Made by a program: the position numbers and the translations under genes. DNA of 64,000 nucleotides from Hyphomicrobium sp. D-2. GTDB taxonomy: Bacteria > Pseudomonadota > Alphaproteobacteria > Rhizobiales > Hyphomicrobiaceae. The stretch spans positions 372,001 to 436,000 of the forward strand of contig NZ_JARXLA010000005.1 in assembly GCF_029872155.1 (NCBI RefSeq). The letters run 5' to 3'. Every line of letters begins with the position of its first letter. The first letter of the stretch is position 1. The notes beneath the pieces are model-generated. The model was not told where the DNA came from, did not search any database, and saw only the letters and a list, made by a program, of their open reading frames with translations. Of this stretch, positions 45,722 through 54,778 are shown piece by piece.

Positions 45722-46739
45722 TATTTCGTCTGTGGCCGATAGTGAGTTCTCGCGTGAGACGTTGCAGCTTGATGCTGCGGTGGCTGTGCGCGCGATCACG
45801 CAGGGCATTTCCAACCAGGTGCTGCGTCGCTTGCGCCGTCGCGGCGCTGTGATTGGTCTTTCTGGTGGCATCGATTCAAGTGTGACGGCGGCGCTGTGTG
45901 CTGCTGCGCTTGGGCCTCAGAATGTGATGGCCGTGCTGATGCCGGAGAAGGATTCCGATCCCGACAGCCTGCGTCTCGGCCGTCTGGTTGCGGAGACCTA
46001 TGGCATCGGCCATGTGGTCGAAGATATCGCGCCGACGCTTTCGGCTGCGGGATGCTATCTGCGCCGAGATGGTGCCATTCGTGAGCTGTTTCCGGATTTC
46101 GGTCCGGATTGGAGCTGCAAGGTTGTTCTGTCGAACGTGCTGCATGGCAACCGTTATAGCCTGACCAAGCTTGTGGTTGAAACGCCTGCCGGTGAGCGTC
46201 GCGAGGCGCGGATGCCGATCGGCGTCTATCAGGCGGTGGTGGCAGCGACCAACATGAAGCAGCGCATCCGCAAGCAGCTTGAATATTACCACGCTGACCG
46301 GTTGAACTATGCCGTGGCCGGCACGCCGAACCGGCTGGAGTACGATCAGGGCTTCTTCGTGAAGAACGGCGATGGCGCTGCCGACTTCAAACCCATCGCG
46401 CATCTCTACAAGTCGCAGGTTTATCAGCTCGCTGAAGAACTTGGCATCCCGGCTGAAATCCGCCAGCGTCCGCCGACGACTGACACTTGGTCGATGGCGC
46501 AGACGCAGGAGGAATTCTACTTTGCGCTGCCCTACGAGCAGATGGACCTGTGCCTTTATGGGCTGGAGCACGCGCTAACTGCTGAAGCCGTCGCGCAGGC
46601 AACGGGTTTGACGGAGGAGCAGGTTACGCTGGTGTGGCAGGACATCGAGGCGAAGCGCAAGGCAACGCGCTATCTGCACGAGCCGCCGCTGCTGATTGAT
46701 GAGGATGAAGCCGATCGCAGTTTCGGGCAGGTGGCCTGA
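45708..46739 (+). CDS. NadE-like ATP-dependent amide ligase
   Basis: 343 residues from the ATG at 45708 (GAGAGAGGGC upstream), overlapping the ligase gene by 14 bases. PP-loop SGGIDSS at 52-58, then AVLMPEKDSDPDS and the NAD-synthase-like YAVAGTPNRLEYDQGFFVKNGDG and DFKPIAHLYKSQVYQLAEELG. There is no glutaminase domain, so it would use free ammonia or another amine. Rhizobial housekeeping NAD synthetases are usually long glutamine-dependent enzymes; this one is embedded in a carrier-protein operon, so a second amide-forming step on a pathway intermediate is likely. Ordinary NAD synthase activity remains possible. Confidence 0.85.
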   Translation: MQRSDISSVADSEFSRETLQLDAAVAVRAITQGISNQVLRRLRRRGAVIGLSGGIDSSVTAALCAAALGPQNVMAVLMPEKDSDPDSLRLGRLVAETYGIGHVVEDIAPTLSAAGCYLRRDGAIRELFPDFGPDWSCKVVLSNVLHGNRYSLTKLVVETPAGERREARMPIGVYQAVVAATNMKQRIRKQLEYYHADRLNYAVAGTPNRLEYDQGFFVKNGDGAADFKPIAHLYKSQVYQLAEELGIPAEIRQRPPTTDTWSMAQTQEEFYFALPYEQMDLCLYGLEHALTAEAVAQATGLTEEQVTLVWQDIEAKRKATRYLHEPPLLIDEDEADRSFGQVA

Positions 46740-46814
46740 GCTGAATAAGGCGCGTTGTCGCTGCCGCGGCTAGGTTGATCGGCAGACGATATAATCAATC
46801 GCTTTGAATACATG

Positions 46815-46850
46815 AATGCCGCGCGGCTCCGGTTGCGCGGCATTTTCTTT
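46815..46850 (+). terminator. Strong terminator of the carrier-protein cluster
   Basis: A perfect 10-bp GC-rich stem aatgccgcgc (46815-46824) with gcgcggcatt (46835-46844) and a T-rich tail TTCTTTT. It lies 75 bases past the last gene of the cluster and ends at the stop of the convergent glk gene. Confidence 0.9.
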
Positions 46851-47824
46851 TATAATCCGTTGCGGGGGCTGCGTATCAGGGCGGCAGCACCGATCAGCGC
46901 GGCGTCATGGCGTGTGATGACATAGGTTGGAATTGCCGCCAGATAATCGCTGAAGCGACCCTTCGTTTCAAAGCGCTTGCGAAACGGCGACGCTGCGAAG
47001 CAATTACCCAGCCGGGGGACAATTCCGCCCGCGATATAGATGCCGCCGCGGCAGCCCAGTGTCAGCGCGACATCGCCCGCAACAGTGCCCAACATCGCGC
47101 AGAACATGGCGACCGCTTCGTCGGCGCGCGCGTCCGTGTCGGCAAGCGCTGCCTCGCAGATGGCGGCAGGTGTCAGTTGGATCTCATCCAGCCCATCGCT
47201 GATGCACAGCGATGCATAGATGTTGGTGATGCCCGGTCCCGAAAGCAGCCGTTCGGCGGAGACGTGTCCGAAACGTGCGCGCAGAATATCCAGCACGGCA
47301 GCTTCGCGACTGTCACTTGCGGCCATGGTCACGTGGCCGCCTTCTCCCGGCAGCGCGATGTAGCGCTCGCCCGACCACACGCACGCGCTGACACCGAGGC
47401 CGGAGCCGGGACCGAGCACGGCCATTGGGGCATGCGTTACCGGATTGCCGCCGCCGATTTGCAAGACATCTTCATTTTGCAGATAGGGTAGCGCCAGCGC
47501 GTTGGCGTGAAAGTCGTTGATGACGTGCAAGTCGCCGATGCCGATACGCTGCGTCAGATCAGTTATTGAAAACGACCAGGGGTTATTGGTGAAACAAACC
47601 TGATCGCCGTCGGGTGTTGTCGCCACTGCCAGCACGGCGCGTGGCGGCGTCGGTGCGCGAACGTCGGTGAGATAAGCTGCAATCGCCGCATCGAGGTTAC
47701 AGTGATTGCTGCACAGGAAGCTGGCGAAATGCGACAGGTTCCCATCGGCGTCAGCTAACGCAAAACGCGCGTTCGTGGCGCCGATGTCGCCGACCAGATG
47801 TCGTCCGCTCAGGTGCGATGTCAT
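46850..47824 (-). CDS. glk: Glucokinase
   Basis: Phosphorylates glucose with ATP. 324 residues from the ATG at 47824 (a TTG nine bases earlier is in frame). Signatures of the Glk (non-ROK) family: GDIGATNARFAL at the start, INDFHANALALPYL, LGPGSGLGVSACV with the phosphate-binding Gly-rich loop, LPGEGGHVTMA and GGIYIAGGIVPRL. Length is normal for the family. It is monocistronic and convergent with the preceding cluster. Confidence 0.93.
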   Translation of the reverse strand: MTSHLSGRHLVGDIGATNARFALADADGNLSHFASFLCSNHCNLDAAIAAYLTDVRAPTPPRAVLAVATTPDGDQVCFTNNPWSFSITDLTQRIGIGDLHVINDFHANALALPYLQNEDVLQIGGGNPVTHAPMAVLGPGSGLGVSACVWSGERYIALPGEGGHVTMAASDSREAAVLDILRARFGHVSAERLLSGPGITNIYASLCISDGLDEIQLTPAAICEAALADTDARADEAVAMFCAMLGTVAGDVALTLGCRGGIYIAGGIVPRLGNCFAASPFRKRFETKGRFSDYLAAIPTYVITRHDAALIGAAALIRSPRNGL

Positions 47825-47920
47825 GCTGAGCAATGTGGGCGATCAAAGCGCTGACGGCAACTTTCTCCGCAAAAATGCGCCGATGACATAACCACCTTGC
47901 AATGGAGCGGCAGTGGAGTT

Positions 47921-48856
47921 CTAGATTGGCGTGCCGCAGCGGAAGACACCATTGGCGACAGTGTCGTCATACGGTGTCAAATCTTCCAGCATCGACCCAG
48001 CTGGGCAGAGGCAATTGGGTGCGCCAGACAACACGATGGCATGCGATGAGCCATCTACAGAGCAATAGCTGGGACCGGCGGGAGCAGGTGTCGATTGTGC
48101 TTTCACGATCTTCGGGAACACCGGCAGGTATGCTTCCGGATCATCCTGACGGTTGCGATCAATCAGCGACTTGTTGTTGTCGCCGCTGAGATAGATCTTG
48201 AGGCCGCCTGTGATGCTTGCATAGTCGCTGCGGCCGAAGTCACTGCGTGCAAACAGCGAAACCGGCACATCGGTTCCCGATAGAAGATATTCAGCGCCCG
48301 CCGATCCAAGGCTCATCTCGCTGACATAGCGATAGCCTGCCGACACCTTGAAATTGTCGGTGATGTAATAGGCTGCATCGAGGTGGCCGAAGAAGCTCGA
48401 GTCATCCTTGTTGAGTACGGCCAGACCATCGGAAAGCCGCGGAAAATCGATGTATTCGTAACCGGCAAGACCGGACAGCGTGAAGCGCTGGAGATACAAT
48501 TCGGCTTCGCCAGCCACGCGCCAGATGCCGATCGAATCCCAAGTGTGATAGCTGCCGAACACGCCAAGCAGATAGCTGGATGGATCGCGCGTGAAGAGGT
48601 GAAGTCCGCCGCCGCCCATGATCTGACCGTCGATGGAGCCTACCGCGCCGTCTGCCTGCAGACCGAACGTGTGACCGAGCGGTAATGAGAGACTGCCGGT
48701 CGCGATACCGGCGCCACTGTCATCGTATGTGCCGCCTTCAACGCTGACTTTTCCGTTCGGTCCAGACACCGCGGAAAAATCATTTGCGGATGCTGAAACT
48801 ACAGTTGAAGCGCTCACAAGGAGGGCCAACAGGACAGGCTTCGCCATTGCCAGCAT
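47921..48856 (-). CDS. Outer-membrane-type protein, paralogue A
   Basis: 311 residues with a signal peptide (MAKPVLLALLVSASTVVSASA). The mature protein has alternating amphipathic strands rich in Gly, Tyr, Ser and Asp (VSVEGGTYDDSGAG, YLLGVFGSYHTWDSIG, NFKVSAGYRYVSEMSLG) as in beta-barrel proteins, to about residue 230, then a polar tail with four Cys (YCSVDG, CLCPAG and FRCGTPI). A paralogue lies immediately upstream in the same orientation (49019-49940). Function unknown; the Cys-rich tail is not typical of porins. GGGAATAAG precedes the ATG. Confidence 0.75.
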   Translation of the reverse strand: MLAMAKPVLLALLVSASTVVSASANDFSAVSGPNGKVSVEGGTYDDSGAGIATGSLSLPLGHTFGLQADGAVGSIDGQIMGGGGLHLFTRDPSSYLLGVFGSYHTWDSIGIWRVAGEAELYLQRFTLSGLAGYEYIDFPRLSDGLAVLNKDDSSFFGHLDAAYYITDNFKVSAGYRYVSEMSLGSAGAEYLLSGTDVPVSLFARSDFGRSDYASITGGLKIYLSGDNNKSLIDRNRQDDPEAYLPVFPKIVKAQSTPAPAGPSYCSVDGSSHAIVLSGAPNCLCPAGSMLEDLTPYDDTVANGVFRCGTPI

Positions 48857-49018
48857 GGTCTTATTCCCGTTCTATTTCTTGACGGGAATTCGACACCAGC
48901 GCCCGCGACATTCCATCAACAGTTAAATGTTAATGGAGTGAATCGCGTTTAGATCGCAACAGTTTTTACATAGTCGGATTAAGCGGCAAAACGTACGTCG
49001 ACTGAATATGCCGCCAGA

Positions 49019-49940
49019 TTAAACCGGATTTCCGCACGTATAGAAGCCACCCAGTGCGGGAATGAATTGCGGCTTCTGTCCGGAGAGGGGCGTGCTGGAT
49101 GGGCAGGTGCAATCAAAATTCGACGAAACCTTATAATCTGGGCTTGGACCGACAACGCATTGGTTAGATCCTTGCTGTGTTGCTGTTCTCAGCTTCGGAA
49201 ACACCGGCATGTAAATTTCAGGATCGTCGCGGCGATTGCGGTCGATCAGCGATTTGTTGCGGTCGTCGCTGAGATAGATCTTCACACCGCCGGTGATGCT
49301 GTTGAAGTCGCTGTTGCCAAAATCTCCGCGCGCGAACAGTGACATGGGCACGCCGTGATCGCGCAGCAGGTATTCAGCGCCCGCTGCACCGAGGCTGGTC
49401 TCGGCAACGTAGCGATAGCCGCCGTAGATCTTGAAATCATCGTTGATGTAGTAGGCGACGTCACCGATGCCGAAGAAACTTTTTTCATCCTGCGTCAGCA
49501 CCGGCAAACCGCTCGCCAGCGAAGGTACGTCGATGTTCTCATATCCGGCGAGCGCGGAAACCGTGAACCGCCCTAGGTAAAGTTCGGCTTCGGCAGCGAT
49601 GCGCCAGATGTCGATGGAATCCCAGGTGTGATAGCTGCCGTACACACCGAGCAGATAGCTGGACGGATCGCGCGTGAACAGATGCACGCCGCCGCCACCC
49701 AAAACGTCGCCATCGACGTTGCCGACCGCGCCATCGAACTGCACACCGAGATCTGTGACCGAGCGGCAGCGAAAAGCTGCCGAGCGCCAAGCCTGCGGCT
49801 TCATCATCGAATGTTCCACCTTCCACACTGAGCTTGCCGTTTGGACCGGAAACAGCCGGTAACTCGCCCGCTGCCGTCACCCCAGGAAACAGCAGAGCAC
49901 ACAGCAGAATACTTGCTAAAACCGTTGGCTTTAACAGCAT
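49019..49940 (-). pseudogene. Outer-membrane-type protein, paralogue B, interrupted by a one-base frameshift
   Basis: Close tandem paralogue of the downstream gene. It starts at 49940 with a signal peptide (MLLKPTVLASILLCALLFPG, cleavage after VTAAG) and reads in frame to FSLPLGH at about 49757; there the frame shifts and the homology continues in another frame (DLGVQFDGAVGN ... YTCGNPV) to the stop at 49019. Comparing with paralogue A (LGHTFGLQADGAVG) shows one extra base, an A in CACAGATC at 49755 or its neighbour, restores equal length if removed. The downstream reading frame has no other defect and the C-terminal Cys are kept. Either a recent pseudogene, a phase-variable or programmed shift, or a sequencing error. 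Confidence 0.75.
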
Positions 49941-50179
49941 GAAAGATCTCCGCGTGTTGGCGGGTTCAAATGTTAGATGTCAAAAAACGAAACGTAAGCG
50001 CAGGGAAACTGCCTAGAGACGCGAAGTCCACTTTAACAATACCGATTGAGTGGTGATAATCAGACGTCGGTATTCATAATCGTTAATTCTAGGGATCTGC
50101 GTTGTCGCGCAATTGGCATCACGTAACAGGCGCGCGCGCCCTCGTGAGCGATGACGGTTTTGTCGGTGGGTGTGGCCAC
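49941..50179. other. Gene-free stretch between paralogue B and the molybdoenzyme gene
   Basis: About 240 bases, relatively A+T-rich near 49980-50100. Presumably holds the promoter for paralogue B. A short run gcgcgcgcgcc lies near 50131. Nothing else recognised. Confidence 0.4.
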
Positions 50180-50210
50180 AAAAAATTGGGGCGGCAGATG
50201 CCGCACCCCT
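50180..50210 (-). terminator. Terminator of the molybdoenzyme gene
   Basis: On the minus strand ggggtgcggc-atct-gccgcccc (one bulged base) is followed by AATTTTTT. It is 31 bases after the stop codon. Confidence 0.85.
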
Positions 50211-50240
50211 TAGTGGGACCAGTCGCGAGAAGACAGAACC

Positions 50241-52388
50241 TCAATTGACGCGTGTGACCTCGACGAGATTGTCGGAATAGGTCGGCGCGCGGCCAATGCC
50301 CGACCATGCGTCGGACGATATCGAATTGACTGAACCGTCGGAGCGATTGCGCGAGCGCCAATAACCCAGCGTGGCGACAACGATGCCAGGGTTCACGTCG
50401 TCGGTTACGCGGGCAACGCCTTCGAAATTGCCGCGCGCATTGGCAACGCGTACCGGATCGCCCTCGCGGATGTTGCGCGCGTTCGCATCGAGCGGCGAAA
50501 TCAGCACATACTGCTCGCCCTGGATGCGCACCTTGTGCGGTTCGTTCGCATAACAGGAGTTGAGGAACGCGTGGCTCTTGGGCGAGATGATGTTGAGCGG
50601 ATATTGCCGCGCCAGATCAGGGCAGGTTTGTGGTGATCTGCGGTTGGGAACATAGCCGGGCAGCGGGTCCAGCAGGTCGCCGTCCTGTTCACCCTCGTAC
50701 ATGGCGCGGAACGGCGGAGCGACAAAATTGCGGGCGTCGTTCAGCAGCATCTCGACTTTGCCGGATGGCGTCGGGAAGTTGCCTGCAGCGTGGGGCACGC
50801 GGTTGTCGGCGGTGCCGACGTTGACGCGAAAATAGCCGTGGGTGCGGAAGTGCTCCATGTCGATGCCGCCCATGCGCGGATCGTCCCACAGCAGATAGGC
50901 TTCGCACAGCTCACTGTCGGTCATCTGGAAGATGGGATCGTCAAACTCCATCTCCTTTGCCAGCAGGCGCCACATATCGCTGGTGGGTTTGCACTCGCCC
51001 GGTGGCTCAACGGCCTTCTGGTTATAGGTGAGATAGAAGTGCCCCCACGACCACATCATGTCTTCCGCTTCGGCCGCCATGGCCGCTGGCAGGATGATGT
51101 CGGCGTATTTGGCCGTGTCGGTGATGAAGTGCTCGGCGACGATGGTGAAAAGATCTTCGCGCTGTAATCCGGCGCAGATCTTGTTTGTCTCCGGCGCCTG
51201 ACTGACCGGATTGGTGCAGAACACGAACAGGCTTTTGATTGGCGGATCGAGTTGCATCTCGCCGGTTAGCGCCTGGCCTAGCCGCAGGTTATTGACGACG
51301 CGTGTGCCGGGCTTGATCCAGTCCGGCCGTGCGGCCTTGGCCCAGTCGACCGGGAACTCCCACAGTGGCAATTGCAGGACGCCGCCGCCGACATGGCGCC
51401 ACGCACCGGCTAGGGCAGGCAGGCAGTAGATGGCGCGCGAAGCCTGGGCACCGCCGGCGGAGCGCTCTATGGCGACGCCAATGCGGATTGCGGCCGGTTG
51501 CGAGGTGGCGTATTCGCGCGCGAACTTCATCACATCGGCGGCCTTCACACCGGTGATTGCCTGCACGTATTCCGGCGTGAATTCCTTGGCGCGTTCTTTC
51601 AGCTCCGGAAAACCCACCGTGTAATTGTCGACGTACTCCTGATCGACGAGACCCTGCGCGATCATGGAATTGATGATGCCCATCGCCAGCGCGCCATCGG
51701 TGCCCGGACGCGGACAGATATGCCAGTCGGCGCCCTTGGCCGTGCGTGAGCGGAACGCATCGATGACGACAACCTTCGCGCCGCGTTTGCGCGCTTCGAG
51801 CACGAACGGCCAGTGATGCAGGTTGGTGGAAATGGTGTTGCACGCCCAGATGACGATATACTTCGCGTGCACGAAGCTTTCCGGGTCGACGCCGCCGGTA
51901 GGGCCAATCGTCAGCAGCCATGCCGATGATGAGCCCGATGTGCAGAAGGTCTTTTCGTTGACGGTCGAGCCGAGGCGATTGAAGAACGGATCGCCGGAGT
52001 TGATGCCCTGCACCAGCCCCATGTTGCCCAGATAGCTGTAGGGCATGATGGCTTCGGCGCCGTGCTCATCGATGATGGCGCGCCAGCGCTGGCCGATCTC
52101 TGAAATCGCTTCGTCCCAGGTGATGCGCTCAAAATTGTTGCCGCCGTTAGGGCCCGATCCCTTCGAGCCGACGCGGCGCAGCGGATACATCAGCCGTTCC
52201 GGGTTGGCGTGGTGGTCGTGAAAGTCTTTCAGCTTCACGCACAGGGTGCCGCGCGTGATGGGGTGATCCTTGTTGCCGCGCACGTTGACGAGTTTGCCGT
52301 CCTCAACCTCGTAGTGCATCGAGCAGGTATCGGGGCAGTCGTGGGGGCAGGCACCAAAATAGGTTTCCTGCTTTACCTGATCGTCCAT
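50241..52388 (-). CDS. Molybdopterin-dependent oxidoreductase (DMSO reductase family), orphan catalytic subunit
   Basis: 715 residues from the ATG at 52388, which has GGGAGG upstream; an ATG at 52424 is less likely. An N-terminal 4Fe-4S site is formed by Cys14, Cys18, Cys22 and Cys50 (CPHDCPDTCSM and TLCVK). The rest is the molybdopterin-binding domains (WACNTISTNLHHWPF, RPGTDGALAMG, and a final dinucleotide-binding domain, SPLDANARNIREGDPVRV). There is no signal peptide, so it is cytoplasmic. No partner electron-transfer or membrane subunit is adjacent, so electron partner and substrate are unknown. Family members include formate dehydrogenase-like and thiosulfate/polysulfide reductase-like enzymes. 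Confidence 0.88.
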   Translation of the reverse strand: MDDQVKQETYFGACPHDCPDTCSMHYEVEDGKLVNVRGNKDHPITRGTLCVKLKDFHDHHANPERLMYPLRRVGSKGSGPNGGNNFERITWDEAISEIGQRWRAIIDEHGAEAIMPYSYLGNMGLVQGINSGDPFFNRLGSTVNEKTFCTSGSSSAWLLTIGPTGGVDPESFVHAKYIVIWACNTISTNLHHWPFVLEARKRGAKVVVIDAFRSRTAKGADWHICPRPGTDGALAMGIINSMIAQGLVDQEYVDNYTVGFPELKERAKEFTPEYVQAITGVKAADVMKFAREYATSQPAAIRIGVAIERSAGGAQASRAIYCLPALAGAWRHVGGGVLQLPLWEFPVDWAKAARPDWIKPGTRVVNNLRLGQALTGEMQLDPPIKSLFVFCTNPVSQAPETNKICAGLQREDLFTIVAEHFITDTAKYADIILPAAMAAEAEDMMWSWGHFYLTYNQKAVEPPGECKPTSDMWRLLAKEMEFDDPIFQMTDSELCEAYLLWDDPRMGGIDMEHFRTHGYFRVNVGTADNRVPHAAGNFPTPSGKVEMLLNDARNFVAPPFRAMYEGEQDGDLLDPLPGYVPNRRSPQTCPDLARQYPLNIISPKSHAFLNSCYANEPHKVRIQGEQYVLISPLDANARNIREGDPVRVANARGNFEGVARVTDDVNPGIVVATLGYWRSRNRSDGSVNSISSDAWSGIGRAPTYSDNLVEVTRVN

Positions 52389-52625
52389 TGCGCGCCTCCC
52401 CAGCGACGTCTTTTGTTGTTGCACTCAGTGGCGGCAATAGGATGGCTCTATCGCGCCATAGAGAGCGTCGTGCGGCACTTTGGCATCGATGCTGATGTCG
52501 ATCAAGCGGAGGAACGGGCAGCGCCAGGCAGATGCGCATGCGATGCGAGGTGTCCATAGCACCACGACATTCGCTGGCCTGCAGGCTTGGATTGAGAAAC
52601 GGGCGCCGCTTTATTGGCTATCGCC

Positions 52626-53684
52626 TCAGCGTACGCTGTTGCCTGGATAGGTATGCGTTTCGCCGCGACTGTCGCTGACGCACAGGCTGTCGCCGTCGCG
52701 ATGAACGTAGTTCGGGCCGATCGGAACCTTGCCGTGTGCGCCGGGAATATCCAGCACATAGGTCGGCATCGCGAGCCCGGAAATCCGGGAGCGGAGCGCC
52801 TGCATCAGCGCCTGCCCCTCTTCGATGGACGTGCGCAAATGCGCGGTGCCGGGCGCAAGGTCGCCGTGGTGCAGGTAATAAGGCTTGATGCGATTTTCGA
52901 CGAAGGCGCGCATCAGCGTTGCCAGCGTTTCGACGTTATCGTTCACGCCGCGCAACAGCACCGTCTGGCTGACCATGGCGACGCCGCTGTCGATCATGCG
53001 TGAGCATGCGTTGCGGGCCGCATCGGTCAACTCGCGCGGGTGATTGGCGTGCAGCGCGACGTATACCGTTTTACGCGGCGCCTTCAGCGCTTTGACCATC
53101 GCGTCGGTCACGCGTTCGGGTGCAACGACGGGCACGCGTGAATGCCAGCGAATGATTTTGACATGGTCGATGGCGTCGAGCGCGGCGGTCACTTCGGCAA
53201 TGCGGCGCGGCGACATAATGAGCGGATCGCCGCCGGTGAGAATGACCTCCCAGATTTCCGGTGTCGCGCGGATGTAATCAAGTGCCGCCTGCAGTTCCTG
53301 TTCGCCGAGCGCGTTGCTTTTGCCGGGGCCGACCATCTCGCGCCGGAAGCAGAAGCGGCAATAAACCGGACACACATGCACCAGCTTCAGCAGCACGCGA
53401 TCGGGGTAACGGTGAACGATGCCGGGCACGGGGCTTTTTAGTGTGTCACCGATCGGGTCGGCATTCTCTTCGGGCAGGATGTCTAATTCGCGCGGATCGG
53501 GAATGAACTGACGCGCGATCGGATCGTCAGGGTTCGAAGTATCTATCAACGCCGCCATCGCAGGCGTAACGGCAACCGCATACCGGCTGCCGACCGGCGC
53601 CAGTTCGTCAGCACGCCGCGCCGGGATCAGGCCGGCATCGGCCAGATCGTCGGTGGAGGTTAGCGTTCTGCGAAATGCCGTCAT
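52626..53684 (-). CDS. epmB: EF-P beta-lysylation protein (lysine 2,3-aminomutase family)
   Basis: Radical SAM, PLP-dependent isomerisation of L-alpha-lysine to beta-lysine for EF-P modification. 352 residues from the ATG at 53684; the open frame extends to 53894, but the extra 70 residues are not family-like. Radical SAM cluster Cys105, Cys109 and Cys112 in CPVYCRFC, the PLP Lys319 in GAHGKVP and the SAM-binding GGDPL are visible. Near efp and epmA, so EpmB rather than a catabolic KamA, although it is separated from them by three genes. A catabolic lysine 2,3-aminomutase is the alternative. Confidence 0.88.
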   Translation of the reverse strand: MTAFRRTLTSTDDLADAGLIPARRADELAPVGSRYAVAVTPAMAALIDTSNPDDPIARQFIPDPRELDILPEENADPIGDTLKSPVPGIVHRYPDRVLLKLVHVCPVYCRFCFRREMVGPGKSNALGEQELQAALDYIRATPEIWEVILTGGDPLIMSPRRIAEVTAALDAIDHVKIIRWHSRVPVVAPERVTDAMVKALKAPRKTVYVALHANHPRELTDAARNACSRMIDSGVAMVSQTVLLRGVNDNVETLATLMRAFVENRIKPYYLHHGDLAPGTAHLRTSIEEGQALMQALRSRISGLAMPTYVLDIPGAHGKVPIGPNYVHRDGDSLCVSDSRGETHTYPGNSVR

Positions 53685-53922
53685 GCCTTGCCTGTGCCTG
53701 CAACGGAAAACGCTGCGGTTGCCGCTTCCGAAAATGGCCCCGGACGGCCCGCGTGATGAATGCGCCACGGCGCAAAAAGTTTGCTGCGGCCGTTGTTGAT
53801 AGCTGGGAAACGCCTGAACAACCACACTACAGGACGCCGCTTTTCGCGTACGGATGAGGCCAACCAGTGCATGCGTCCCGTCAGTTGAAGTCACTCCGTA
53901 GTGGGTTGTTGAGGAGGCGTTT

Positions 53923-54681
53923 ATGCGTCGTCATTTGTTTGCCGCGTGCGTTGCGTTTGCAGGAATTTTCGGTGTCGCCGAACAGGCTCAGGCCGGCGGA
54001 ACACCGGGGGGCTTCGACTATTATCCGCCCGATCCCAAATCCTGGGCTGGATTGTACTTCGGCGCCCACATCGGCGGAACCTGGGGCAGTTCAACTGCCC
54101 GCGACGTCGGCGGAGCCACCATCCTTTACGACTCCTTGAGCTTTTCGCCTAGCGGCGTCGTGGCCGGCGCAACGCTGGGCTACAACTGGCAGACCGGGCC
54201 GGTGGTGTTCGGCGTTGAAGGCGATATCGGCTATCTCGGGCTCGCAGGCACGGGCGGATACTATCTGCCGTTTGCCTATGACGCTTCGACCACAACTGAT
54301 TCCGACTTCTACATCAGCTTGCGCGGCCGCCTTGGCGTCGTCGCGAACGGCTGGCTCTGGTACGTGACCGGCGGCTACCTCGGCGCCGATACGCAGGTGT
54401 CGGTGCTCGAAGCCTGCACGCTCTTCTGCGCGTCGCCGGTCGTCAGTGCCTCATCGACGGGCTTCCGCAACGGCTGGACGCTGGGCGGCGGTCTGGAAAC
54501 GATGCTGCAGGGCGGTTGGACGGCGAAGGTCGAATATCTCTATTACGACTTGGGCACTGTCTCGCTGACCACGCCTTCGGGTGGCGGCATCGGTGCCAAT
54601 ACATGGCATGTCGAGACCGACGGAAACATCGTGCGCTTCGGCCTGAACTATCGCTTCAACTCGATCCAGTTCGGCTACTAA
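53923..54681 (+). CDS. Omp25/Omp31-type outer membrane beta-barrel protein
   Basis: 252 residues. Signal peptide to AQA near residue 24, then a barrel of eight or so amphipathic strands: WAGLYFGAHIGGTWG, VVAGATLGYNWQTG, FGVEGDIGYLG, FYISLRGRLGVV, then YVTGGYLGA and a C-terminal RFGLNYRFNSIQFGY ending in an aromatic residue, the usual signal for outer membrane insertion. GAGGAGG lies seven bases before the ATG, a strong ribosome binding site. It sits between epmB and an SDR gene, unrelated to the EF-P set. Confidence 0.88.
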   Translation: MRRHLFAACVAFAGIFGVAEQAQAGGTPGGFDYYPPDPKSWAGLYFGAHIGGTWGSSTARDVGGATILYDSLSFSPSGVVAGATLGYNWQTGPVVFGVEGDIGYLGLAGTGGYYLPFAYDASTTTDSDFYISLRGRLGVVANGWLWYVTGGYLGADTQVSVLEACTLFCASPVVSASSTGFRNGWTLGGGLETMLQGGWTAKVEYLYYDLGTVSLTTPSGGGIGANTWHVETDGNIVRFGLNYRFNSIQFGY

Positions 54682-54731
54682 GCGCGCCACCCATCGGATC
54701 AAAACTTTCGCGCTTGCGGCAATGCTTCTGG

Positions 54732-54766
54732 AGCAACCGGCGAACCAACGCCGGTTGCTTTAGTTT
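54732..54766 (+). terminator. Intrinsic terminator of the barrel protein gene
   Basis: An 11-bp stem agcaaccggcg (54732-54742) with cgccggttgct (54749-54759), six-base loop, followed by TTAGTTT. It is 51 bases past the stop codon and 13 bases before the end of the convergent SDR gene. Confidence 0.85.
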
Positions 54767-54778
54767 CGCGCTATATTC

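Noticed and set aside
53685-53894. A 70-residue N-terminal extension of epmB
   Set aside because: It is not conserved in the aminomutase family; the Met at 53684 gives the expected start and length.
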